Shown: positions 1 to 7,481, counted from the first letter of the stretch. The stretch is 14,584 nt of DNA from Fusobacteriota bacterium (GCA_026387965.1 JAPLKR010000049.1:1-14584), one strand, 5' to 3'. Notes: generated from the sequence alone by a model not told the origin. Program-made: numbers and translations.

Positions 1-1
1 G

Positions 2-310
2 CTTAAACCTAGTAAAATTGGACTTAGTTATTTTGAAACTTTTTCTAGCCAAACAAATTGGAATACTCAAAACTGCGTACTCCTTCAGGAAAAGCTCATG
101 AATTTAGCCACTGCAATCTATGTGAATCATGATATTACTAAAATGGAATCACAATTCAAACTTTATGGAGTCTATCTTGCACAATCAAACATTTTAGGGT
201 ATAATAATGATGCTGATATCTCAAATATTACACAAAGTAATTTTAAAGAGAGTTGGCTAATTAGTAATGGTTACTATAGCAAAAGCTTTATCAATGCTCT
301 TGCAAAATAA
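2..310 (+). CDS. C-terminal fragment of an unrecognised protein (runs off the left edge)
   Basis: The frame is open from the first bases of the window to the TAA at 308-310, so about 102 residues of a longer protein are present and the ATG at 98 is not its start. I do not recognise the family with confidence. The segment NLATAIYVNHDI...LYGVYLAQSNILGYNN, followed by ...GYYSKSFINALAK, is faintly like the end of a lytic transglycosylase (SLT) domain, where a helix is followed by a YN(A/N)G-type motif and a Tyr-rich last helix; this is a weak inference. The next gene starts 22 bases downstream on the same strand with its own ribosome binding site, so the two may be cotranscribed. Confidence 0.6.
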   Translation, partial: LKPSKIGLSYFETFSSQTNWNTQNCVLLQEKLMNLATAIYVNHDITKMESQFKLYGVYLAQSNILGYNNDADISNITQSNFKESWLISNGYYSKSFINALAK

Positions 311-332
311 TTTTAAAAAGGAGATTTTAAAA

Positions 333-974
333 ATGAAAAAAACATCTATTGCACTATCAGTCATCGCAATTGGTCTTGCTGTTGCACTTGCGGGTTGTAC
401 CTCAACTCAAGCTTCTGCTGCAAAAGCTACTGCAGTTCCGACAACACCTACTGTCACAGCACCACAAACGGTAACATCTGGGAGCAGTACAGTTTCAGGG
501 GCGGCAACAGTAGCGGCGCCTGTTAAAAAGAAAAAGGCTAAAAAAGTAGTCGCAATATCTGGTTCTGCTACTATTTCTGGAGCAGCAACGGCTATTAATC
601 CAGCTATTCTCGCTACTTCAACACTTCCAACAAATACGCTATTCGCTCTAAATCTTTACACTGTAACACCAGAGTTTAACGCATACGTAGTCTCATTTGC
701 TAAACAATATGTTCAAGTTGCAAGTACTCAAACGGTGTATGTAACAGGATTTACTGACTCTACAGGACCACTTGCATTCAATATGACTCTTTCTCAAAAT
801 CGTGCACAAGCTGTTGCAAATATCTTGATTGCAAATGGTATCCCTTCAAATAATATCGTGGTATCTTACCAAGGACCATCGTACCCTGTAGCAGATAACT
901 CTACTGATGCCGGAAGACAGCAAAACAGAAGAACCGTTGTGGCATTCACTCAATTTCAACCAACTTCTAACTAA
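333..974 (+). CDS. OmpA-family peptidoglycan-binding lipoprotein
   Basis: The protein has 213 residues, starting at ATG 333, which is preceded by AAGGAG at good spacing; an earlier in-frame start at 267 would lie inside the upstream gene and bury the signal peptide. Residues 1-22 form a lipoprotein signal ending in the lipobox LAGC with Cys22 as the acylation site. A Ser/Thr/Ala/Pro-rich linker (about 23-110) contains two copies of an 11-residue SGS(S/A)T(V/I)SGAAT motif at 49-59 and 76-86, separated by a Lys-rich patch. The C-terminal half is an OmpA-like domain with GFTD, LSQNRA and GRQQNRR motifs. Asp142 and Arg157 occupy the positions and spacing known to bind diaminopimelate in peptidoglycan. 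The likely role is to tether the outer membrane to the cell wall, as Pal does. It ends in a strong terminator. Confidence 0.88.
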   Translation: MKKTSIALSVIAIGLAVALAGCTSTQASAAKATAVPTTPTVTAPQTVTSGSSTVSGAATVAAPVKKKKAKKVVAISGSATISGAATAINPAILATSTLPTNTLFALNLYTVTPEFNAYVVSFAKQYVQVASTQTVYVTGFTDSTGPLAFNMTLSQNRAQAVANILIANGIPSNNIVVSYQGPSYPVADNSTDAGRQQNRRTVVAFTQFQPTSN

Positions 975-1011
975 GAATTAAAAATTTTTACAGCAATTAT
1001 AAAGAACCACG

Positions 1012-1050
1012 AAAATCCGTAACACATGTTACGGATTTTATTTTTTTTTT
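1012..1050 (+). terminator. Rho-independent terminator of the OmpA-like gene
   Basis: A perfect 12-bp stem (1012-1023 with 1028-1039) closes a four-base ACAT loop and is followed by A and a run of ten Ts. The core of the stem, GTAACACATGTTAC (1019-1032), is also a candidate operator for the following promoter. Confidence 0.9.
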
Positions 1051-1066
1051 AGTGTATACTATACAC
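1019..1066 (+). promoter_or_regulatory. Candidate activator-dependent promoter of the ferredoxin-hcp operon
   Basis: A -10 hexamer TATACT lies at 1055-1060, giving a predicted transcription start near 1067, about 20 bases before the ATG. There is no good -35 hexamer (CGGATT at 17-bp spacing). The inverted repeat GTAACACATGTTAC at 1019-1032 is centred at 1025.5, which is -41.5 from that start: the class II activator position used by Crp/Fnr proteins. A second, perfect 15-base palindrome, GTGTATACTATACAC (1052-1066), covers the -10 region. The -10 and palindromes are seen directly; the function is inferred. Confidence 0.5.
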
Positions 1067-1086
1067 ATATATGAAAGGAGGTATAA

Positions 1087-1920
1087 ATGAAAAGAGATAT
1101 TATTGAAATTGACGATCAAAAATGTAACGGTTGTGGCGTATGTGTTCCCAATTGTCACGAAGGAGCACTTCAAATAATCAATGGTAAGGCAAGACTTATT
1201 AGCGACCTTTTCTGTGATGGCCTTGGGGCATGTATTGGACACTGTCCTCAAAATGCTATCACCATTACTCAAAAGGAGACAATCGCCTACGATGAGGTGG
1301 AAACGATGAAAAAAAACATCATTCCTGCTGGGCCAGATACGATTAAAGCGCATTTAATGCACCTTTTAGACCACAAACAAGTTAATTACTACACACAGGC
1401 CATTGATACACTCATAAGTGAAAATGTAGCGATCCCACCTCATACAAAAGTAGCCTCACACTGTGGCGGCGGGTGCCCCGGAAGCGCAGGGAAGAGTTTT
1501 GCCCCAAAAAATAATGAGGCAACACTTGAAAATATTCCTTCAGAGCTTTCACACTGGCCCATTCAACTCCATCTAATCAATCCCAATATGGCGGATTTTG
1601 AAAATTGTGAGTTATTGATTGCTGCAGACTGCAGCGCATTCTCTTTCGGAAATTTTCATCAAACTTTTTTAAAAGATAAAAAATTGGTAATCGCATGTCC
1701 TAAATTGGATAGCAATAAGGATATATATATAGAAAAAATTGCACACATTATTTCAAGCAAAAATTTAAAATCTTTAACCGTTGTACGAATGGAAGTACCT
1801 TGTTGTGGAGGACTTGTAAGTTTAGTAGAAGAAGCTCGAACTCTGAGTGGTAAAACAATCCCGATACAACAAATAATTATTGGTATTCAGGGTTCTATCA
1901 ATCAAATCAAAACAATTTAA
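1087..1920 (+). CDS. 4Fe-4S ferredoxin-like protein encoded upstream of Hcp
   Basis: This 277-residue cytoplasmic protein has AAAGGAGG five bases before its ATG. The N-terminus holds two iron-sulfur cluster motifs: Cys13-x2-Cys16-x2-Cys19-x3-Cys23 and the variant Cys43-x5-Cys49-x3-Cys53-Pro. The remaining 200 residues are not ferredoxin; they carry further cysteine pairs, CGGGC at 126-130 and CC at 239-240, and the segments WPIQLHLINP, ADCSAFSFGNFH and ACPKLD. I recognise this as the ferredoxin-plus-extension protein often found beside hcp or Crp/Fnr genes in anaerobes; its biochemistry is not known to me. It probably passes electrons to Hcp or senses redox state. The gap to hcp is 54 bases, which fits an operon, although a TATAAT at 1939-1944 could add a weak internal promoter. 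Confidence 0.85.
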   Translation: MKRDIIEIDDQKCNGCGVCVPNCHEGALQIINGKARLISDLFCDGLGACIGHCPQNAITITQKETIAYDEVETMKKNIIPAGPDTIKAHLMHLLDHKQVNYYTQAIDTLISENVAIPPHTKVASHCGGGCPGSAGKSFAPKNNEATLENIPSELSHWPIQLHLINPNMADFENCELLIAADCSAFSFGNFHQTFLKDKKLVIACPKLDSNKDIYIEKIAHIISSKNLKSLTVVRMEVPCCGGLVSLVEEARTLSGKTIPIQQIIIGIQGSINQIKTI

Positions 1921-1974
1921 AATTTTTAAAAAATATGATATAATTATTACATCAAACCTTAGGAGGAAAAATAA

Positions 1975-3588
1975 ATGAGTATGTTTTGTTTTCAATGCCA
2001 AGAGGCAGCACATTGTACTGGGTGTACAATTCAAGGAGTCTGTGGAAAAAAAGAGGATACAGCTGGACTTCAAGACAAATTAGTATATGAAGTTAAAAAG
2101 CTCTGCTATCTTGTTACAAAAGTAAGAAAAAATGGAATCGTATGTGATAGAGACAGTAAGGACAATACGCTGGCTGATACCATAATGCATTCTCTTTTCA
2201 TCACCATTACCAATGCAAACTTCGACAACACTGCCATTCAAGCTCAAATTAACGAAGTGATTTCACTTCAAGGGCGCGTTACACAAAAATTAGTTGCAAA
2301 TGGAATTTCAGTTGAAGTCCCTGTAAAAGTAGGTGTACTTTCAGCAGAAAATGAAGATGTTCGATCACTACGTGAATTGATTACTTACGGAATTAAAGGT
2401 ATGTCGGCATATGGTCGCCATGCAGCTAACTTAGGATTTTACGATGATGAAGCTAATATGTTTATCGTAAGTACATTGGCAAAACTTTTAGATGATAGTC
2501 TAGATGGTGCTGCACTAACTGGTCTTGCATTAGAGACAGGCAAATACTCTGTATCTATCATGGCTCTTTTAGATAAAGCCAATACCACTACATACGGACA
2601 TCCCGTAATTACTAAAGTCAATATCGGAGTGAAAACAAATCCTGGAATCATTATTACTGGACATGATTTGAAAGATCTAGAAGAGCTTTTAATTCAAACT
2701 CAAGGTAAGGGTATTGATATCTATACACATAGTGAAATGCTTCCTGCTCACTACTACCCTGCGTTTAAAAAATATCCTCATTTTGTAGGCAACTATGGTA
2801 ATGCTTGGTGGAAACAGGTAGATGAGTTTGAGAGCTTCAAGGGTGCGGTTCTATTCACAAGTAACTGTATTGTGCCACCAAGACCTAACTCAACTTACAA
2901 AAATCGTTGTTTCACAACAGGATCTGCTGGTTTTCCAGGTATGAAATACATTCCAATGGGAGCAAATGGTAAAATTGATTTCTCTGAAATCATCTCTGTA
3001 GCTAAAACATGTCAACCTCCTGTAGAGATCGAAAAAGGAGAAATTATCGGTGGATTTGCCCATAACCAAGTATTTGCTCTTGCAGATGCTGTCGTTGGTG
3101 CTGTAAAATCCGGCGCAATCAAGCAATTCTACGTAATGGGAGGGTGCGATGGTCGTCATAAAGAGCGTGAGTACTTCACTGAGTTTGCAAAAGCACTTCC
3201 ACTTGATGCTGTTATCTTAACTGCTGGATGTGCAAAATACCGTTACAACAAACTTAACCTTGGAGATATCGGTGGAATTCCAAGAGTGTTAGACGCAGGT
3301 CAATGTAACGATTGCTACTCGCTTGCAGTGATTGCTCTCAAACTTAAAGAAGTATTTGAGTTAGATGATGTGAATAAACTTCCAATCACCTTCAATATTG
3401 GATGGTATGAGCAAAAAGCAGTAACAGTTCTACTTGCTCTGCTTCACTTAGGGTTTAAAAATGTCAACCTTGGGCCAACGCTTCCCGCATTCCTTTCACC
3501 AAATGTTGCTAAAGTATTGATTGATACTTTTAACATCGGCGGAATCAGTGGAGATGCAAAAGCAGATATAGCTCGCTGGGCAAACTAA
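1975..3588 (+). CDS. hcp: Hydroxylamine reductase / hybrid cluster protein
   Basis: The protein has 537 residues, close to the usual 540-550 of Hcp, and AGGAGG lies eight bases before the ATG. Hcp is a cytoplasmic iron-sulfur protein that reduces hydroxylamine to ammonia in vitro and is linked to nitric oxide and nitrosative-stress detoxification. The N-terminal cysteines Cys5, Cys8, Cys17 and Cys23 have the C-x2-C-x8-C-x5-C spacing of strict-anaerobe enzymes with a [4Fe-4S] cluster, not the wider enterobacterial pattern. All expected hybrid-cluster ligands are present: His230 (TGHD), Glu254 (HSEM), Cys298 (SNC), Cys391 (GGCDGR), Cys419 (AGC), Cys444 (GQC) and Glu479 (GWYEQ). It follows the ferredoxin-like gene, its likely redox partner, and is probably controlled from the promoter near 1060. 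Confidence 0.97.
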   Translation: MSMFCFQCQEAAHCTGCTIQGVCGKKEDTAGLQDKLVYEVKKLCYLVTKVRKNGIVCDRDSKDNTLADTIMHSLFITITNANFDNTAIQAQINEVISLQGRVTQKLVANGISVEVPVKVGVLSAENEDVRSLRELITYGIKGMSAYGRHAANLGFYDDEANMFIVSTLAKLLDDSLDGAALTGLALETGKYSVSIMALLDKANTTTYGHPVITKVNIGVKTNPGIIITGHDLKDLEELLIQTQGKGIDIYTHSEMLPAHYYPAFKKYPHFVGNYGNAWWKQVDEFESFKGAVLFTSNCIVPPRPNSTYKNRCFTTGSAGFPGMKYIPMGANGKIDFSEIISVAKTCQPPVEIEKGEIIGGFAHNQVFALADAVVGAVKSGAIKQFYVMGGCDGRHKEREYFTEFAKALPLDAVILTAGCAKYRYNKLNLGDIGGIPRVLDAGQCNDCYSLAVIALKLKEVFELDDVNKLPITFNIGWYEQKAVTVLLALLHLGFKNVNLGPTLPAFLSPNVAKVLIDTFNIGGISGDAKADIARWAN

Positions 3589-3660
3589 GTTATCACTACT
3601 GATTAATAGGAATAGTATAAAAAAGTAAAAAAACTCACCTGGATTTCGGTGAAAACAAAC

Positions 3661-3702
3661 ATAACAACACAAGAGTATTTGAAAATGCTCTTGTGATGTT
3701 AT
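3661..3702. repeat. Long imperfect hairpin between hcp and the next lipoprotein gene
   Basis: Arms 3661-3678 and 3685-3702 pair over 18 positions with one A-A mismatch and one G-U pair, around a TTGAAA loop. It lies 73 bases after the hcp stop and could act as the hcp terminator, but no T-run follows on the plus strand; the minus-strand exit is GTTTGTTTT. It also sits just upstream of the lipoprotein gene at 3750, so a role in that promoter is possible. A smaller stem (TCACC 3635-3639 with GGTGA 3648-3652) precedes it. Confidence 0.5.
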
Positions 3703-3749
3703 ATTTAATGTGATTTACTTCGGTTATTGACAAGTAATATGGAGGTTAT

Positions 3750-4163
3750 ATGAAAAAGACTATAATGATTGTAAGTATTGCGGTTCTTTGTATATTTTCT
3801 TTATTATTCATAGGATGTAATTCTACTAATGCTTCTTCAACAGCTGTCACAAGCGGCTCTAGCGTAACTGTGATTGATGGTGGGACAATTGCGCAACTAG
3901 TGAGTTCAACACAATGCCCAAATGTCACTGCGTCTTCCTCTGCTTCTCTCCTATTCAATTTAACATTAACTGTCACGAGTGGAACTGCGACTGTTTGGAT
4001 AACTAACCCAAACGGTGAACATATTTATGATCAAACATACAATACCAATGCCAATTATTCTACATCATTTACCCCAAGTGTTGCTGGCACCTATACTTTC
4101 TATATTCGGGGTACAGAAAATCCAACCGGAACGTATAGTGTAACTCTCACTCAAACATACTAA
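3750..4163 (+). CDS. Small lipoprotein with a PPC-like beta-sandwich domain
   Basis: The protein has 137 residues, with GGAGG just upstream of the ATG at 3750. Residues 1-23 are a lipoprotein signal (MKKTIMIVSIAVLCIFSLLF, then IGC, Cys23 acylated). After a short Ser/Thr-rich linker the body, about residues 40-137, is all-beta in character: SLLFNLTLTVTSGTATVWITNPNG, YSTSFTPSVAGTYTFYIRG, GTYSVTLTQ. The pattern 'F.PS.AGTYTFYI.G....GTYSVTL' resembles bacterial pre-peptidase C-terminal (PPC) domains and related carbohydrate- or surface-associated sandwiches. I assign only a fold, not a function. It is flanked by hairpins on both sides and is probably monocistronic. Confidence 0.75.
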   Translation: MKKTIMIVSIAVLCIFSLLFIGCNSTNASSTAVTSGSSVTVIDGGTIAQLVSSTQCPNVTASSSASLLFNLTLTVTSGTATVWITNPNGEHIYDQTYNTNANYSTSFTPSVAGTYTFYIRGTENPTGTYSVTLTQTY

Positions 4164-4165
4164 CC

Positions 4166-4197
4166 AAAAGGGTTTGTCCGACGGACAAACCCTTTTT
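4166..4197 (+). terminator. Terminator of the small lipoprotein gene, possibly bidirectional
   Basis: A perfect 14-bp stem (4166-4179 with 4183-4196) with a GAC loop begins three bases after the stop codon and ends in TTTTT. The four As on the left arm also give a short T-run on the minus strand, so it may back up termination of the convergent lipoprotein gene. Confidence 0.88.
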
Positions 4198-4210
4198 AAC
4201 TTTATTCTGC

Positions 4211-4234
4211 AGTCCAAATATATCTTTTTGGACT
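4211..4234. repeat. Short perfect inverted repeat
   Basis: AGTCCAAA (4211-4218) and TTTGGACT (4227-4234) are perfect complements around an eight-base AT-rich loop. It lies between two convergent lipoprotein genes. No T-run follows on either strand; the function is unknown. Confidence 0.45.
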
Positions 4235-4328
4235 GGCAATTACACACTCTTTTAAAATCATAGATATTCGCCTTATCGACTGGCAGAAGTATTCTAGCAA
4301 TCGATGTTGATAATTCAAACAAAAAAAA

Positions 4329-5254
4329 CTATTGAATATCAACGGTAAAAGAATAAGAGGCTAAAACTTGGCTATTCGTGCCAAGTATTTGAACTGTTAC
4401 AATAGAACTCGTTCCTGTACTTCCTGTATTATAACCAGCACCATTAGCAAATAATGCCGATGTATTAGCAATTTCAATATTACATTGAGAAATTGAATAG
4501 TTAGAGATATTACTATCTAAATTAAAATTTACATAGTGATTAGCAGGTAATATGACTATTGAATTTTCTGCAATCGATGTATAGCTTGATGGTATGAAAG
4601 ATGTCGAATATCCTACCGAATTAATTACAGGCGTTACTACATTAACCATAACTTGTTGAATTGTAGAAGAATCTTGAGCAAGTGTTGCTGTAATCATTCC
4701 ACTACCTAATGCATATGGAGTTATCAAAACACCATAACCATTGGGCGAAACATTGAATGAAGAAGTACTATATGCGTAATCCACAGTCAAATTGCTTGGC
4801 GTTGTCACTGGCACTAACGAATAGTTTTGTCCCACAAATAAATTCACATCATTTTGTGTTCCATTAAAATAAAAGCTCGGATGTGATACTGTTACTATAT
4901 AAGACTGACTACTTTGTCCATTTTGTGATGTTACCGTAAATGCCATTGGGCTAGACATGTTATAAGCAAACCCCGTACCAGCAGCAGGCTGATTTATTGT
5001 TGCTCCTTGTGAAAGTGTCGCTAATGGTGCTAAATCCGCCAAATTATTGCTTGTTGGCATATAAAGCTGAATTAAATGACTTGTTTGATTTATTGTTGTT
5101 TCTCCTACTTGTCCATTAATACTAAAATTTAAAATTGAACAGCCTGAACTTTGAAAACCTCCCCCACCATTTGAACTGCTTCCCCCACTACTACACCCTA
5201 TTAACATCAATGCTAACCCTAAACACAGTGATAATACTAAAATAATTTTTTCAT
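4329..5254 (-). CDS. Ig-like lipoprotein, frameshifted in an A6 run inside the signal peptide
   Basis: The body (residues about 22-308 of the restored protein) is a Gly/Ser-rich linker followed by beta-rich repeats; the first (SILNFSINGQVGETTINQTS to QSYIVTVSHP) resembles the DUF5018-type Ig-like domains common in surface lipoproteins. The open frame itself begins only at TTG 5210 or ATG 5207, leaving MLIGC without a usable signal peptide. Upstream, an ATG at 5252-5254 with AGGTGG at ideal spacing reads ATG AAA AAA TTA TTT TAG and stops. One extra A in the A6 run (plus-strand T-run 5246-5251) would give a classic lipoprotein signal, MKKIILVLSLCLGLALMLIGC, with Cys21. So the gene is frameshifted by a single base, through sequencing error, phase variation, slippage or a true mutation. 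It is a surface or periplasmic lipoprotein of unknown role. Confidence 0.75.
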
Positions 5255-5350
5255 TGTTTCCACCTCGGTTTCAATATTTTCAAATACCTCTTCGCAAAAC
5301 CTTTCGAACACCATATCTTATATTTTAATCAACTTATGTTTTTTTTAATC

Positions 5351-5364
5351 TCAACTATAGTTGA
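5351..5364. promoter_or_regulatory. Perfect 14-bp palindrome, candidate operator
   Basis: TCAACTATAGTTGA is its own reverse complement. It lies 97 bases upstream of the off-frame lipoprotein start at 5254, and downstream of the MHS transporter, in an AT-rich non-coding stretch. The size and symmetry suit a MarR-like or similar dimeric repressor site, but no regulator is adjacent. Confidence 0.4.
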
Positions 5365-5380
5365 ATGTAAAAATCCTACT

Positions 5381-5404
5381 GGAAAATTTTCAAAAATTTT
5401 ACCT
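5381..5404 (-). terminator. Possible weak terminator of the MHS transporter
   Basis: On the minus strand AAAATTTT pairs with a second AAAATTTT, extended by GG/CC with one bulged base, and a GGATTTTT follows a few bases later. It is AT-only apart from the base of the stem, so strength is doubtful. Confidence 0.3.
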
Positions 5405-5435
5405 TGCGCCAACTTCAATTTTTCTTTATTAGGCC

Positions 5436-6686
5436 TTATTGCTCTAACTCTCTAAATGCCATCTCTGGAACAGCAAAGTAGATAATTGTCGAAAGTATCA
5501 CCAAAACCACGATAATCAAAAGAATAATCGTTGTAAGAGAGTGAAATCGATTGAAAATAATCAATGTTACCATTGGCACAAAACCACCCACTGCATTGGC
5601 AATATTATAGCTTAGTCCGAGCCCACTGTACCGGCAATTTGTTGGAAATATCTCCACTGCCATTAAATTGGCGGAATTTAAAATAAAGGCATAAAAAATA
5701 GCAAAAACAGTGATATAAATTGTTACTGAATTTAGATGAATGGCAATTCCAACAATTCCAAAAATAATGGCAAACAGTGCAAATATAAAGAGTAATTTTC
5801 GCCTTCCATAAATATCTGTTAAATATCCTGCAAGCAAAATCAACAATGCAAATATAAAGAGAACCACATTAATTGAAACAGAACCTTTTAGTCCAAGTAG
5901 ATTATTCAGCATTGGAAAAAGAATGAAAAAGATATAGTATAACACACTGGAAAGAAGACTAATAATTAGCGACAACCAAAACGCTTTTTTATGATACTTA
6001 AATACTGAAATAATGGGATATTTTGCAATTTTTAATCCCTCTTTTGCCTGGATAAAAAGTTTAGTCTCATCAATACTCATCCTTAGCCAAAAGAAAATCA
6101 AACCTAAAACAAATCCAATAAAAAATGGAACGCGCCACCCCCATGCCAACATCTGTGCATTAGAAAGATAGTGTTGTAAAATATTGATAATCAACAAACT
6201 AAAGAAAAATCCAACATTAGAAAGAAAAGTTCCAATCGAACCCACAAACCCTCTGTTTCTTCTGCCATTTTTTTCAGTAGATTGTTCAATCAAAGATACA
6301 AGTGTTCCAGAATACTCACCACCCGTTGAAATTCCTTGAATCAATCGGCTGATAATGAGTAAAATTATAGCCCAAACACCCCATATAGCAAAAGTTGGCA
6401 GTATAGCAGTAAAGAGCATTGCAAAACTCATAATAAAACTTGAGAGTACAATCATCTTCTTTCTACCTAATTTGTCTCCTAAATGACCAAATATAAACCC
6501 TCCAATAGGACGGCTGATGTATCCAAGTCCAAATATTCCAAATGTATATATAAGCTCAACGGTCGGATTCTTCCCCATTGGCAAAAAATCTTGTGCAAGA
6601 TAAATGGCAACATAGCCAAATATTCCAAATTCAAACCACTCTAAAAATGTTCCAAGTCCTGTATAAAATATGGATTTCTTATTCAT
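5436..6686 (-). CDS. MHS-family (ProP-like) MFS transporter
   Basis: This 416-residue, 12-helix inner-membrane protein belongs to the metabolite:H+ symporter branch of the major facilitator superfamily. Signature segments are GTFLEWFEFGIFGYVA in helix 1, the loop 2-3 motif RPIGGFIFGHLGDKLGRKKM (about 59-78), RLIQGISTGGEYSGT (about 114-128) in helix 4, and GWRVPFFIGF (about 184-193) before helix 6. Relatives import proline, betaine, citrate or other small acids with protons; the substrate cannot be told from sequence. The ATG overlaps the end of the broken acetyltransferase gene by eight bases and has its own AGAGG five bases upstream, with AGGAG further back. Transcription probably starts at the promoter near 7340. 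The frame is intact and full length, so it may still work although its upstream partner is dead. Confidence 0.92.
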   Translation of the reverse strand: MNKKSIFYTGLGTFLEWFEFGIFGYVAIYLAQDFLPMGKNPTVELIYTFGIFGLGYISRPIGGFIFGHLGDKLGRKKMIVLSSFIMSFAMLFTAILPTFAIWGVWAIILLIISRLIQGISTGGEYSGTLVSLIEQSTEKNGRRNRGFVGSIGTFLSNVGFFFSLLIINILQHYLSNAQMLAWGWRVPFFIGFVLGLIFFWLRMSIDETKLFIQAKEGLKIAKYPIISVFKYHKKAFWLSLIISLLSSVLYYIFFILFPMLNNLLGLKGSVSINVVLFIFALLILLAGYLTDIYGRRKLLFIFALFAIIFGIVGIAIHLNSVTIYITVFAIFYAFILNSANLMAVEIFPTNCRYSGLGLSYNIANAVGGFVPMVTLIIFNRFHSLTTIILLIIVVLVILSTIIYFAVPEMAFRELEQ

Positions 6687-7264
6687 CTTTGCCTCTACTC
6701 CTTACGTGAAAATCAAATTCCTCTTTCAAAAGGCCCATAACAATGGAATTATAAAAATTTTCCTCTCGAAAGATATCTCTTCTCAAAATACCCTCTTGAA
6801 TAAATTCCTTCTTTTGATAAAGCTCCAATCTCGCCTGATTAAACTCAAAACAGCTAGGAGTAATTTTTTGCATTCTCAGTTCTCCAATAATATACTTACA
6901 CACCACCATTAATCCCTCATAATCGTATCCTTGGCGTTGGTATTCTGGTGCAATCCAAAATACAAGTGCACACACCTCGCGGCGGTAATCTATATCTTTT
7001 ATGTTTACTCCACTTATAATAATACCATCTTCTACGTGTTCTAATGCAAAATTCACCCTATCTGTTTTTGTGTCATACTCTCTTGAATGAATGTCGTTAT
7101 CTCCGTAATTGATGGCGAAAAATTTTGTATCATATACAGCGTTGCTCTAAAATTTGCATCTTAAAAGATCCTAAATATCATATCACTATCCGACAAATTA
7201 AATGCCCGTATTTTTACTCTCTTTCTCTCTTCTTTAATGCTTAAACTCAAACATTTCTCTTCAT
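6679..7264 (-). pseudogene. Broken GNAT (RimJ/RimL-type) N-acetyltransferase gene
   Basis: Only the last 125 codons are open (from GTG 7056), and they contain an acetyltransferase core: VNFALEHVEDGIIISGVNI, a CoA-binding loop EYQRQGYDYEGL, and FEFNQARLELYQKKEFIQEGILR. The missing N-terminus can be read upstream in pieces. ATG 7262-7264 has GGAGG in front; after a one-base loss in the T3 run (plus 7249-7251) the frame gives KRVKIRAFNLSDSDMIFRIF. An in-frame TAA (7161-7163) replaces a probable Glu codon, then DANFRATLYMIQNFSPSITE continues, and a one-base loss in a G3 run (7056-7058) returns to the intact frame. The restored product would have about 195 residues, a normal RimJ/RimL size. Three lesions including a nonsense codon favour a real pseudogene over sequencing error. 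A shortened product from GTG would lack the first strands of the fold. Confidence 0.8.
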
Positions 7265-7315
7265 TAAACCTCCGATTTTATTCATAATTCCGCATAGACG
7301 ACTGTTCTACTTTTA

Positions 7316-7344
7316 GTTTATCACGCACTTTTCAAAATTGTCAA
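7316..7344 (-). promoter_or_regulatory. Candidate promoter of the GNAT-MHS operon
   Basis: On the minus strand a consensus -35, TTGACA (7344-7339), is followed after 17 bases by ATAAAC (or GATAAA at 16). It lies about 55 bases before the pseudogene start and directly downstream of a terminator for minus-strand transcripts. Confidence 0.5.
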
Positions 7345-7345
7345 T

Positions 7346-7378
7346 AAAAAAACACTACAAATTATCTCAGTAGTGTTT
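7346..7378 (-). terminator. Rho-independent terminator on the minus strand
   Basis: AAACACTAC (minus strand 7378-7370) pairs perfectly with GTAGTGTTT (7358-7350) around an 11-base loop and runs into seven Ts. It ends any transcript crossing the 7380-7846 stretch and insulates the promoter just beyond it. Confidence 0.75.
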
Positions 7379-7481
7379 AATGTAAATTTATTTGATTATA
7401 AAGATTAAACTCTCTGCACAAACTACACACTTGGCATTCGCTGAGATGTATTACTGCTGATTTCTGTATACTTTTGTCTAT

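Noticed and set aside
267-332. Upstream in-frame start for the OmpA-like protein
   Set aside because: It would overlap the preceding gene and place 22 residues in front of a perfect lipoprotein signal; the ATG at 333 has the AAGGAG.
997-1353. 118-codon frame on the minus strand
   Set aside because: It is antisense to the ferredoxin-like gene and its terminator, with no ribosome binding site and an incoherent translation.
1939-1944. TATAAT between the ferredoxin gene and hcp as a separate hcp promoter
   Set aside because: No -35 can be found at suitable spacing and the gap is only 54 bases; cotranscription is simpler.
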